Source: Mesorhizobium sp. LSJC280B00
GTDB taxonomy: Bacteria; Pseudomonadota; Alphaproteobacteria; Rhizobiales; Rhizobiaceae
NCBI RefSeq assembly: GCF_000502835.1
Contig: NZ_AYVL01000004.1
Span: 501,174 to 553,084, forward strand
Direction: 5' to 3'
DNA: 51,911 nt
A program made the position numbers and the translations under genes. The notes beneath the pieces were generated by a model. The model saw only the letters and a list, made by a program, of their open reading frames with translations, was not told the DNA's origin and did no database searches. Every line of letters begins with the position of its first letter. The stretch's first letter is position 1. Positions 43,105 to 51,911 of this stretch are shown here, piece after piece.

Positions 43105-44133
43105 ATGGTCAATGTCATTGCGGACCAGCCTGCCATCCCGGTTCGCCGGGCCACCGATGGCCCGTGGCGCACCGCTTGGCGCAAGCTGAAAGGCGATCGT
43201 TCGGCAATATCTGCCTTCGCCGTGCTCGTCGTCATTGTGATCGCCTCGCTCGCGGCGCCGCTTTATGCGCGATACGTCTCCGGCACCGATCCATTTGCGA
43301 CCAATCTCAATGGCGAGATCGTCGTCGATGGGGTGACCCAGCCGGTGCTGCAGCCCTCCACCGAAGGCCTTGGCCTCGGCATGACGCCGGTCGGGCCGAC
43401 CTGGCGCATCGGCCCCTATATGCTCGGTGCCGACAACCAGGGCCGTGACGTCGCGGCGCGGCTGCTTTACGGCGGACGGGATTCGCTGTTGATCTCGGGT
43501 GCTGCAGCCGTGCTGTGCCTTGTCCTCGCGACATTCCTGGGGGTCGTTTCCGGCTTCTTCGGCGGCATCGTCGACATCGGCCTGTCGCGCATTCTCGACG
43601 TGCTCTGGGCTTTTCCGATTTTCCTGTTGGCGATTTCGTTGTCGATCGTGCTGATTGCGCAGAGTATCCAGATCGGTCCGTTCGAAATCCGCTCCGGCAG
43701 CCTGTGGCTACCGGTCTTCATCATCGGCATCGTCTATGTGCCCTATGTGGCGCGGCCGATCCGCGGCCATATCCTGACCTTAATGCATGCCGAATTCGTC
43801 ACCGCTGCGATCGGCGTTGGCGCATCGCCCTGGCGCATCCTTTTGCGCGACATCATGCCCAATGTGGTGACCCGCATCATCGTTTTCGTGCCGTTGATCC
43901 TGGCGCTCAACATGATGACGGAATCCTCGCTGTCGTTCCTGTCGATCGGCGTGCAGCCGCCGGATGCCAGCTGGGGCACGATCATCCAGGACGGCCAGGG
44001 CCTGCTCTATTCGCGGCCGGTCGTGGCACTGGCGCCGGGGCTAGCCATTGTGATCACGGTGCTGGCCCTAAACATTCTGGGCGACGGCGTGCGCGACGCG
44101 CTCGATCCGAAATCCTCGCCGAGGGGCGTCTAG
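43105..44133 (+). CDS. Peptide-type ABC transporter permease (DppC-like)
   Basis: This 342-residue permease has six membrane segments. The N-terminal region has WRKLKGDRSAISAFAVLVVI, typical of OppC/DppC, then a loop with LGADNQGRDVAARLLYGGRD (the LGTDxxGRD motif). The EAA cytoplasmic loop is AAIGVGASPWRILLRDIMPN. The start is ATG 43105; a longer frame upstream has no support. The ORF overlaps the next permease by one base (stop TAG, start GTG). In most operons of this family the B-type permease comes first; here the C-type does. Confidence 0.9.
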   Translation: MVNVIADQPAIPVRRATDGPWRTAWRKLKGDRSAISAFAVLVVIVIASLAAPLYARYVSGTDPFATNLNGEIVVDGVTQPVLQPSTEGLGLGMTPVGPTWRIGPYMLGADNQGRDVAARLLYGGRDSLLISGAAAVLCLVLATFLGVVSGFFGGIVDIGLSRILDVLWAFPIFLLAISLSIVLIAQSIQIGPFEIRSGSLWLPVFIIGIVYVPYVARPIRGHILTLMHAEFVTAAIGVGASPWRILLRDIMPNVVTRIIVFVPLILALNMMTESSLSFLSIGVQPPDASWGTIIQDGQGLLYSRPVVALAPGLAIVITVLALNILGDGVRDALDPKSSPRGV

Positions 44134-45107
44134 TGGTTGCCGCGCTCGGCTTCCGGCTTGGCCAGATGGTGCTGGTTATGTTCGGTATCAGCGTCGTCGC
44201 TTTCCTGATCTTCTTTGCGACGCCTGGCGCTGATCCATCGGCGCGCATTGCCGGCCGCAATGCTTCGCAAGAGACGCTGATCCAGGTGCGCCACGATTTC
44301 GGTCTCGACCGGCCATTGCCGGTGCAATATGGGCTGATGATGAACCGGCTTTTCGTCAGCCGCGATCTCACCTCCTTCGTCAATCGCGGGCAGCGCGTCA
44401 TTCCGACCGTGATAAGCGCCATTCCCGTGACGCTGTCGCTGGTCGGCGGCGCGGCAGTGCTGTGGGTGCTCGGCGGATTGATCGTCGGTGTGATCGCAGG
44501 CGCAACGCGCGGTACATTCATTGATCGCGCGCTGATGATCCTGAGCCTGGTAGGCGTGTCGATCCCGGTCTTCTGGCTGGGCGAGGTCGCCAACCTGCTG
44601 ACGCAAAGCCGCTGGCACGACAGCTGGCTGTTTTCCTGGGTTCCTCCGCTCGGCTACATCCCCCTGACCGAGAATCCCTGGGGCTGGTTCAAGGCGCTCG
44701 TCATTCCGTGGTTCACGCTGGCAACCCTTTATGTCGGCCTCTACGGCCGGGTGCTGCGGGCAAGCCTGATCGAGATGATGCAGGAGGATTTCATCCGCAC
44801 CGCCCGAGCCAAGGGGATCGGCGAGCGGCGGGTGGTGCTGCATCATGGCCTCAGGACCTCGCTGGTCGCATTTGTTACCATGTTCGGCCTCGACTTCGGT
44901 GCCCTGGTCGGTGGCGGTGCGCTGCTGACCGAAGTGGTCTTCGGACTGCAGGGCGTCGGAAAACTGACCTATGAGGCGCTGCAGACGCTCGATCTGCCGA
45001 TGATCCTTGCCACGGTGATCTACGCCGCCTTCTTCGTGGTGATGGCAAACTTCGTCGTCGACGTGGTCTTCGTCTTCATCGACCCGAGGGCTCGCGATGT
45101 CGGCTGA
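44133..45107 (+). CDS. Peptide-type ABC transporter permease (DppB-like)
   Basis: Permease of 324 residues with six membrane segments. The first, LGQMVLVMFGISVVAFLIFF, and the early TPGADPSARIAGRNAS are OppB/DppB hallmarks, as is the HDFGLDRPLPVQYG loop. The EAA-type motif is ARAKGIGERRVVLHHGLR. The start is GTG 44133, sharing one base with the stop of the preceding gene. The frame is open far upstream without meaning. Its C-terminus overlaps the ATPase gene by 11 bases. Confidence 0.9.
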   Translation: MVAALGFRLGQMVLVMFGISVVAFLIFFATPGADPSARIAGRNASQETLIQVRHDFGLDRPLPVQYGLMMNRLFVSRDLTSFVNRGQRVIPTVISAIPVTLSLVGGAAVLWVLGGLIVGVIAGATRGTFIDRALMILSLVGVSIPVFWLGEVANLLTQSRWHDSWLFSWVPPLGYIPLTENPWGWFKALVIPWFTLATLYVGLYGRVLRASLIEMMQEDFIRTARAKGIGERRVVLHHGLRTSLVAFVTMFGLDFGALVGGGALLTEVVFGLQGVGKLTYEALQTLDLPMILATVIYAAFFVVMANFVVDVVFVFIDPRARDVG

Positions 45108-46118
45108 TGCTCCTCTTCTGGTGGTCAAGGACCTCGCCGTCTCCTTCCGCAGCGACGAGGGCCTGGTGCGCGCGGTGGGAGGTGTTTCGTTCTCCGTCGA
45201 GCAGCGCGAGATCGTCGGTGTGGTCGGCGAATCCGGTTCGGGCAAAAGCCAGACCTTGCTCGCCATTATGGGGTTGATCGACAGCCCCAACGCTATCGTC
45301 TCCGGTTCCATCCGTTTCATGGGACAGGAGCTGATCGGGCTCAAGCGGCGTGCGCTCGATGCCATTCGCGGCCGCCAGATCGCGATGATCTTCCAGGATC
45401 CGATGTCTGCGCTCACCCCGGTGCATACGATCGGCAACCAGATCGGCGAGCAGGTCCGCGCGCATGAAAAGGTGTCGGCGAAAGCGGTACGGGCGAGGGC
45501 CGTGCAATTGCTGGATGCGGTCGGCATCGCAAATCCGGATCGGGTCATCGACAGCTACCCGCACCAGCTTTCCGGCGGTATGCGCCAGCGCGCGGTGATT
45601 GCCATGGCGCTCTCGTGCAACCCGGCGCTGCTCGTCGCGGATGAACCGACCACAGCCCTCGATGTTACCGTGCAGGCGCAGATCCTCGAACTGATCGGAC
45701 GATTGCGCGACCAGTTCGGTTCCGCTGTGATCCTGGTCACGCACGATCTTGGCGTCGTCGCCGAAGTCGCGGACCGGGTACTGGTGATGTATGGCGGACG
45801 CTTTGTCGAGGAGGGCGGCAAGAGCAGCGTGTTCCGGGCGCCGCTGCATCCCTACACATGGGGCTTGTTCGGCTCGATCCCGCCGATGGAGGGACCACGT
45901 CCAGCCCGGCTCGCTGCCATTCCGGGAATTCCGCCGTCGCTCTCCAACCTACCGAAAGGCTGCGCCTTCAGCCCCCGCTGCGCCTTTCGCCACGACGCCT
46001 GTCTGGTTCAACTGCCGATCATGCAAGGCGAGAGCCATCGCGCCGCGTGCCTGTTGCCGGAGCCTACGCGCAGACAATTCGCTGCCCAGAGGCCTGGCGG
46101 CGTGGTGGAGATGCAACG

Positions 46119-46122
<4 letters not shown>
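45097..46122 (+). CDS. Peptide-type ABC transporter ATPase (DppD-like)
   Basis: The 341-residue ATPase has Walker A VVGESGSGKSQTLLAIMG, Q-loop IAMIFQDPMSALTPV, signature LSGGMRQRAVIAMAL, Walker B LLVADEPTTALDV and switch VTHDLGVVAEV. The C-terminal oligopeptide-transporter extension has CAFSPRCAFRHDAC, the Cys motif that can bind an iron-sulfur cluster in some members. It pairs with the next gene in a two-ATPase arrangement. Confidence 0.93.
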
Positions 46123-47111
<989 letters not shown>

Positions 47112-47221
47112 CTAGGGGAATTCTCGTTCAACGATATCGGATCAGGACCGTTCAGCCGCAATCGTCGCTTCGGCGAGAATAGAGGCCGATCTGGACGCCG
47201 CACGATCCGACGGTATGTTGC

Positions 47222-47515
47222 GCTTCGGCGCTCAAGGCGATCGTTTTTCAGTTTGCCACGCTCACCGACGTCACCTGGCAGATGTCGGGCGAGGTGATCC
47301 TGATGACGCTCCTCGGCGGCATCGGCACCATGGTCGGGCCGATCATCGGCGCCAGTTTGGTCGTCGGCCTGGAAAACACGCTCGCCACCTCGAACTTTCC
47401 GGTGACCATCGCCACCGGCCTGACCTTCATGGTCTGCGTGCTGGTTTTCCGGCGCGGTATTGTCGGTGAGGTCTATGCGCGGTTTCTCGGGCCAAAGGGT
47501 GACGCGAAAGACTGA
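47222..47515 (+). pseudogene. livM-like branched-chain amino acid permease remnant
   Basis: Only the C-terminal ~95 codons remain. The frame reads ALKAIVFQFATLTDVTWQ, then MSGEVILMTLLGGIGTMVGP, ASLVVGLENTLATSNFPVTI and FRRGIVGEVYARFLGPKG, which matches the end of LivM-type permeases of ABC transporters for branched-chain amino acids. Homology stops abruptly near 47222, and the rest of the gene (about 250 codons) is missing. The in-frame ATG at 47282 could translate 77 residues but has no role alone. Likely a deletion or rearrangement scar. Confidence 0.75.
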
Positions 47516-47534
47516 ACGGCTCAGTTCCGCCTCG

Positions 47535-48710
47535 CTAGGCGATGCGTAAGCCTTGCGCGTCGAGAAGCACGCAGCCCAGCGGGTCGAAGCAGACATCGAC
47601 CGCTTCGCCTTCACGCAGCGGCTGGCCGTCGATCAACGTGTTGGCGCGCACCAGCGTGCCGGCGCCGATGTCGATCTCGTAGACCGCATTGCCGCCGAGA
47701 TAGGAGGTCGAGACGATCCGTCCCGCCAGCCTGTTGGCAGCACCGGCGGTACCGACGGTAAGCTTCTGCGGGCGAACGACAACGGTGACCGCGCTGCCGG
47801 TCGCGAGCGCCTTCGGCGCGGCCGCCTTTACGACATGGCCGGTGGCCAGCGCGATCGTCGCCATCTTGCCGTCCATCGCTGTCACGCTGCCGGGCAGCAT
47901 GTTGGCCTTGCCCAGGAAATTGGCGACGAATGCGGTGGCCGGCTGGTCATAGACCTGCGCGGGGGAGCCGATCTGCTCGATCAGGCCGGCGTTCATCACG
48001 ACGATGTGGTCGGACATCGACAAGGCTTCTTCCTGGTCGTGCGTCACGAAGATAGCGGTGATGCCCGTCTCCCTCTGGATTTTCTTGATCTCGACGCGCA
48101 TGTCCTCGCGCATATTGGCGTCGAGCGCCGACAAGGGCTCGTCCAGCAGCAGCACTTCCGGCTCGAAGACGATGGCGCGGGCCAGTGCGATGCGTTGCTG
48201 CTGGCCGCCCGAGAGCTGCGACGGCAGCTTTGTCTCACTGCCGGGCAGCCGCACCATATCCAGCGCCTTCTTGACCCGGCGCACGATTTCCGGTTTAGGC
48301 ACGTTTCGGTATTTCAGGCCGAATGCGACGTTGTCGAAGACGTTCTTGTGCGGAAAGAGCGCGTAGTTCTGGAACACCAGACCAATGTTGCGTTTGTAGA
48401 TCGGGATGTCGTCGACCCGCTTTCCGCCGATCGAGATCTGGCCACCGGAGATGTCGACCAGGCCCGCGATCGAGCGCAGGATCGTCGTCTTGCCGCACCC
48501 GGACGGCCCCAGCAAGGTGACGAAACTACCTTTGCGGATCGCCAGTGAAAAATCGCGCACAGCGGCGAACTTGCCGTAGAAAATATCGATGTCGCGAAAC
48601 TCGACCGCAGGCTTTCCTATCGGCTGCCGCTCGCTCTGGGCGAGCGGGTCGCCATCAGCCCCGGCCGAAGCCGGCCGGGGCTGCTGGTCGTGGCTGTTGT
48701 CGTCATGCAC
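47535..48710 (-). CDS. Spermidine/putrescine-type ABC transporter ATPase (PotA-like)
   Basis: This 391-residue ATPase has Walker A LLGPSGCGKTTILRSI, LVFQNYALFPHKNVFDN, signature LSGGQQQRIALARAIVF, Walker B LLLDEPLSALDANM and switch VTHDQEEAL. The C-terminal third is a TOBE domain (AVTVVVRPQKLTVG). It belongs to the MOI family that serves polyamines or related cations. GTG 48710 overlaps the end of the binding-protein gene by 8 bases. It is the last gene of the four-gene minus-strand operon, convergent with the livM remnant. Confidence 0.92.
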   Translation of the reverse strand: MHDDNSHDQQPRPASAGADGDPLAQSERQPIGKPAVEFRDIDIFYGKFAAVRDFSLAIRKGSFVTLLGPSGCGKTTILRSIAGLVDISGGQISIGGKRVDDIPIYKRNIGLVFQNYALFPHKNVFDNVAFGLKYRNVPKPEIVRRVKKALDMVRLPGSETKLPSQLSGGQQQRIALARAIVFEPEVLLLDEPLSALDANMREDMRVEIKKIQRETGITAIFVTHDQEEALSMSDHIVVMNAGLIEQIGSPAQVYDQPATAFVANFLGKANMLPGSVTAMDGKMATIALATGHVVKAAAPKALATGSAVTVVVRPQKLTVGTAGAANRLAGRIVSTSYLGGNAVYEIDIGAGTLVRANTLIDGQPLREGEAVDVCFDPLGCVLLDAQGLRIA

Positions 48711-49845
48711 CTTTCGACACCCTGTCCCATTGCTTGGTCCAGGCGTCTTCGTTCTTCGCCCAGTAGAGCGGATCGGCGAAGGTCAGCGATTTCATCGATC
48801 CAGTCGGGTCGAAGGCCGGAAGCGCCGCGATCTTGTCGGTCAGCTTCACCTTGGTCGGGTCAAGCGATGGCGGATAGTTCTGGCCCTCGGCGACGGCGAT
48901 CGACGTGGCCGGATCCAGCATGAAATTGATCAGCTCCTCGCATTCGGCCATCGGCGATCCCTTGAGCACCAGCATGTCCTCCATCCATGCGTATGAGCCG
49001 GCAGGGTCGAGATAGCCGATCGGCTGGCCCTGCTGCTGCAGGGCGGCGACACGTCCTGACCAGGCGTCAGTGACGACGATCTCGTTTCGCGACAGGAGGT
49101 CCATGAGTTCCGCGCCGGAACTCCAGAACTTCTTGGCCAGGTCGCGGGTCTCGCGAACCTTGGCCCAGACCGCATCCATGTCCTGGATGTTGTTGGGGTC
49201 CTGTTTCGTCTGCAGTGCCGCATACCAGACGCGCGTCGTCATATCGGCGTAGCCGCCGATCTTGCCGGCATATTTCGTGTCGGTAAGCAGGTTGGCGCCC
49301 TTTTCCTTGGCTTCTTCCGGCGAGATGACCTTGTTGTTGTAGGCGATGCCGGTGGTGCCGTAATCATATGGCACCGCCGACAGCTTCGGCGTGATCTTAC
49401 GGAACGGCTCGATCATGGCGGTCAGCACATTCGCCATGTTCGGAATGTTCGCCTCGTTGATCTCGGAATTGAAACCGCCATTGACGTATTTGATATAGTA
49501 GTTGACGCCGGAAGAATGGACGATCTGGAAGTCGCCTGGTTTCGACGTCTTGATCTTGGTGATGATCTCGTTCTCGTCGCCAAAGGTGCCCTGGACGACC
49601 TTGACCTTGGACTTGGCGGTGTAAGGCTGGAACGCGTACTTATCGATCGCCTCCTGCACCACGCCGCCCCATCCGTCGAAGCGCACTTCCGAAACCGCGG
49701 CGAGCGCCCGTCCCATCCAGGGCATGGAAAGCCCGGTGGCGGCGGCAGCGGCGGCCGTCAGCGTCAGGAACGATCGCCGGCTGATGTCGCCATTGGCATA
49801 GCGTTCGTTGAGCCGTTCCAGTCGTTTGGTGGTTGTCAGTTTCAT
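48703..49845 (-). CDS. Tat-exported extracellular binding protein (PotD/PotF-like)
   Basis: A 380-residue periplasmic binding protein for a polyamine-type ABC transporter. The N-terminus carries a twin-arginine signal, SRRSFLTLTAAAAAATGLSM, followed by WMGRALA cleavage region. The mature protein starts VSEVRFDGWGGVVQEAIDKY, usual for SBP_bac_8/PotD-like proteins. ATG 49845 is preferred over ATG 49851, since GGGAGA lies about 6 bases before the former but directly abuts the latter. Ligand: probably a polyamine or a related amine, judged by its operon only. Confidence 0.9.
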   Translation of the reverse strand: MKLTTTKRLERLNERYANGDISRRSFLTLTAAAAAATGLSMPWMGRALAAVSEVRFDGWGGVVQEAIDKYAFQPYTAKSKVKVVQGTFGDENEIITKIKTSKPGDFQIVHSSGVNYYIKYVNGGFNSEINEANIPNMANVLTAMIEPFRKITPKLSAVPYDYGTTGIAYNNKVISPEEAKEKGANLLTDTKYAGKIGGYADMTTRVWYAALQTKQDPNNIQDMDAVWAKVRETRDLAKKFWSSGAELMDLLSRNEIVVTDAWSGRVAALQQQGQPIGYLDPAGSYAWMEDMLVLKGSPMAECEELINFMLDPATSIAVAEGQNYPPSLDPTKVKLTDKIAALPAFDPTGSMKSLTFADPLYWAKNEDAWTKQWDRVSKGA

Positions 49846-49867
49846 TTCCATTCTCCCATTTTCATCT

Positions 49868-50689
49868 TCACTTGCCTGCCTTGAACCAGGTGAGGCTTTG
49901 CAGGACGAGCCCGCCAGCCAAGGGAATGCCGACCGTCAAAAGGATCATGACGGTTCCGAGCGCGTTCACCTCGGGGCTGATCGAGATCTTCAGCATCGAA
50001 AGGATTTGCGTCGGCATGGTCTCGACGCCCGCCGGCCGCCAGAACAGGCTGGCCGAGGTGTTGTCGAACGAAATGGTGAAAGCGAGCAGAACACTGGCAA
50101 GCACTGCGGGAATGAGCAGCGGCAGCGTGATTTCGCGGAATGTCGACACACGCGGCGCCCCGAGCGAAAGCGCCGCCTCCTCATAGGAACGTTTTATGCC
50201 GACCATGCGCGCCTGGACGATCAGCACCACGTAGGGGAGCGTGAGCAGAATGTGGCCGAGCACCAGCAGCGTCATGCTGCGCGGCTGGTCGACGGCTTTG
50301 ATCATGACCAGCAGGCCGACGCCGAGTATCGTTTCGGGGACCAGCGCGGGAAGAATGACAAGCGTGTTGATCGCCTGCTTGCCACGGAACTCGAAGCGCA
50401 CCAGCGCCAATGCCGCCATGATGCCGAGCAGCGTCGTCACCGTTGCCGTCACCAGGGCAATCCACATCGATGTCCGGAAGGCGTCGAGAACCGGCTCGTT
50501 GGTGAGCAGCTTTTCGTACCATCGCAGGCTGAAGCCGGTGAGGGGAAAGCCGCCGAACATCGAGGCGTTGAAGGAAAGCACGACCGTGGCGAGGATCGGC
50601 GCAAACATGAAGATGTAGACGCACACCGTGATCGCGCCGGTCAGCCGCCACGCCCATCTGCCTTCGCGATTGGGATGATCCGCTCTCAT
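49868..50689 (-). CDS. Spermidine/putrescine-type ABC transporter permease (PotC-like)
   Basis: Six-segment permease of 273 residues. After a short basic N-terminus (MRADHPNREGRWAWRL) comes a hydrophobic helix, then FSLRWYEKLLTNEPVLDAF, typical of PotC. The EAA loop is YEEAALSLGAPRVSTFREIT. ATG 50689 overlaps the end of the upstream permease gene by four bases; a longer open frame upstream is not used. Confidence 0.9.
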   Translation of the reverse strand: MRADHPNREGRWAWRLTGAITVCVYIFMFAPILATVVLSFNASMFGGFPLTGFSLRWYEKLLTNEPVLDAFRTSMWIALVTATVTTLLGIMAALALVRFEFRGKQAINTLVILPALVPETILGVGLLVMIKAVDQPRSMTLLVLGHILLTLPYVVLIVQARMVGIKRSYEEAALSLGAPRVSTFREITLPLLIPAVLASVLLAFTISFDNTSASLFWRPAGVETMPTQILSMLKISISPEVNALGTVMILLTVGIPLAGGLVLQSLTWFKAGK

Positions 50690-51579
50690 GCACTGAGGCC
50701 CTTCATGATCTGCGATAGGCCCATATAGCGGCTGTAGGCGGCCGCGGCCGCGCCGAGCAGGACGAACAGGACGATGGAAAGCGTGGCGCCCATCGGCCAA
50801 TTGAGCTGCCCCATGATGGTGTCGTAGATCAAGTTGCCGAACAGCGCATCGCGGCTGCCGCCGAGCAGCTGCGGCGTCACATAGGAGCCGGCCGCCAGCA
50901 CGAAGCAGAGCAGCAGCCCGGCGCCCAGCCCCGGCATCGATAGCGGCAGGGTCACTTCGCGAAACGCCTGCGCGCTGGTACAGCCCATCGAGCGGGCGGC
51001 GGCGATCAGCGTGCGGTCGATGCTTTCCAGGCTGACATAGACGTTCAGGATCATATAGGGCAGCAGAAAATGCAGCAGCCCCATGATGACGGCGCCCTCG
51101 GTGTAGAGCATCGGCAACGGCTCGTTGATAACCCCCAGCCTGATGAGCACGACGTTGATCAGCCCCTGTTCGCCGAGAATATGGATCCACGAGAATGTCC
51201 GGATGGTGAAGCTGATCCAGAACGGCACGATGAGCAGCAGCAACAGCAGCCATTTGTGCCTGAAGGTCGTGGCCCAGATGAAATAGGCGGGGAAATAGCC
51301 AAGGATCGCGCAGATCACAGCGGTGATGGCGCCGACGCGAACGGTCTTCCAAAGAAAACCGTGATAGTAGCTGTCGGTGAGGAATTCCTTCCAGTTGTCG
51401 AAGGTCAGCACCGCCGATTCCACCCCCGCGGTGACGAAGGTGAAAAACGTGTAGACCGTCATCATCGCGATCGGCAGCAGCAGAAGCAGGGTAAGCAGTA
51501 AAAGCACAGGCGCGACGAGGACCCAGGCCAGTCGCTGATCGTATAATTTCCACCCTTTGGTCACGACCCGTCCAACCAC
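50686..51579 (-). CDS. Spermidine/putrescine-type ABC transporter permease (PotB-like)
   Basis: A 297-residue permease with six membrane segments; the first is LVAPVLLLLTLLLLLPIAMM. FTIRTFSWIHILGEQGLINV and the EAA loop AARSMGCTSAQAFREVTLP fit PotB-type proteins. First gene of the operon. The start is uncertain: GTG 51579 has no ribosome site, and an in-frame GTG six codons later (VTKGW) follows GGACGG. Confidence 0.9.
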   Translation of the reverse strand: MVGRVVTKGWKLYDQRLAWVLVAPVLLLLTLLLLLPIAMMTVYTFFTFVTAGVESAVLTFDNWKEFLTDSYYHGFLWKTVRVGAITAVICAILGYFPAYFIWATTFRHKWLLLLLLIVPFWISFTIRTFSWIHILGEQGLINVVLIRLGVINEPLPMLYTEGAVIMGLLHFLLPYMILNVYVSLESIDRTLIAAARSMGCTSAQAFREVTLPLSMPGLGAGLLLCFVLAAGSYVTPQLLGGSRDALFGNLIYDTIMGQLNWPMGATLSIVLFVLLGAAAAAYSRYMGLSQIMKGLSA

Positions 51580-51756
51580 TCTATGTGCAAGCCGCCATCA
51601 CCGGGCTCGGCTCCGGACTAGATTGGGCGATCGGCGTTCAGGTGTCCACTCTGCATATGGCTCCTGCACAAATTCTGTGCAGGGCCACCGCGCGACCCTC
51701 GCCCTGCCGGATTCAACAAATTGCTCGGCGTTCCGCCTGCACATTGATTAAATCAG

Positions 51757-51787
51757 ATATCCCGATATACAGGGTAATTTCGGATAT
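51757..51787. promoter_or_regulatory. Inverted repeat upstream of the ArsR-like gene
   Basis: ATATCCCGA (51757-51765) and TTCGGATAT (51779-51787) form an imperfect inverted repeat in an AT-rich stretch 26 bases before the ATG of the regulator and about 180 bases before the ABC operon. Its spacing of 22 bases between half-site starts (two helical turns) suits a dimeric winged-helix repressor. Confidence 0.4.
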
Positions 51788-51813
51788 AGATTTTACATGG
51801 GCCGGGCAATTTC

Positions 51814-51911
51814 ATGAGTCGCAATTTTCTGGTGATTGAACCTGAGGAAGGCATTGCCGTGCTCAAGGGGCTTGCCTCCTCGGCGCGGATCTCGATGCTG
51901 AAACTGCTGCA
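51814..51911 (+). CDS. ArsR-like winged-helix regulator (N-terminus only)
   Basis: The first 32 residues are inside the window: MSRNFLVIEPEEGIAVLKGL and then ASSARISMLKLL. The run from VLKGLASSARISMLKLL matches helix 1-2 of ArsR-family winged-helix proteins (LKALSSPTRLRILxLL). The gene diverges from the polyamine-type transporter operon and may regulate it. The rest of the protein lies outside, so no effector can be predicted. Confidence 0.65.
   Translation, partial: MSRNFLVIEPEEGIAVLKGLASSARISMLKLL

Noticed and set aside
44130..45548. 472-residue minus-strand frame
   Set aside because: It lies opposite the DppB-like permease and the ATPase genes, both with clear motifs; its composition is low in hydrophobic residues with many His, Asp and Gln.
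47553..48548. 331-residue plus-strand frame
   Set aside because: Antisense to the PotA-like ATPase, which has complete Walker and signature motifs.
49808..50728. 306-residue plus-strand frame
   Set aside because: Antisense to the PotC-like permease, rich in Arg, Asp, Gln and His, no family pattern.

Overview
The window reads as a GC-rich alphaproteobacterial chromosome (or large replicon) of the Rhizobiales, most like Mesorhizobium or a close relative. This rests on recognisable families: an ExoF-like export protein, a PrsD/PrsE-like type I secretion pair, an HWE-type histidine kinase and a LuxR solo of the plant-associated type. It is inference from protein family, not a database match. No rRNA, tRNA, CRISPR array or complete insertion sequence was seen.

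Region 1 (about 1-29.4 kb) is an exopolysaccharide and secretion island. It opens with the 3'-truncated gene of a glycoside-hydrolase-like protein with Ser/Thr-rich repeats. An acyltransferase, a methyltransferase, a P-loop kinase and a secreted beta-propeller follow. A tight plus-strand operon then encodes a GT4 glycosyltransferase, a Wzy-like polymerase, a glutamine-dependent amidotransferase (AsnB), a Wzc-like co-polymerase/kinase and a Wzx-like flippase. A UDP-glucuronate-epimerase-like gene faces it. Three regulators follow (a LuxR-type protein, an HWE kinase, a NarL-type response regulator). A second operon makes and loads an amino sugar: nucleotidyltransferase, DegT aminotransferase, PglC-like phosphosugar transferase, LegB-like dehydratase and ExoF-like outer-membrane export protein. 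The island closes with a type I ABC exporter and its membrane fusion protein. Together these supply initiation, flipping, polymerisation and export of a Wzx/Wzy-type polysaccharide, plus an exporter that could secrete a glycanase acting on it.

Region 2 (about 29.8-38.2 kb) is a compact, translationally coupled minus-strand cluster: a stand-alone A-T-TE NRPS-like enzyme, a NadE-family synthetase, a second AsnB-like amidotransferase, an AMP-forming acyl ligase and an acyl carrier protein. A convergent PrmC/HemK-like methyltransferase lacking the usual N-terminal domain lies next to it. I know of no described pathway with this combination. It looks like a small-molecule or lipid-amide pathway and is the best candidate for an undescribed system here.

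Region 3 (about 39.2-47.1 kb) pairs a proline-iminopeptidase-like hydrolase with a LuxR solo carrying the W57M and Y61W substitutions (TraR numbering) that define the plant-signal-responsive subfamily. A divergent five-gene oligopeptide-type ABC transporter operon completes it. This is the layout described for PipR/PipA-type loci.

Region 4 (about 47.1-51.9 kb) has a livM-like gene remnant, a spermidine/putrescine-type ABC transporter operon on the minus strand (two permeases, Tat-exported binding protein, ATPase) and, diverging from it, the start of an ArsR-like regulator cut by the window edge.
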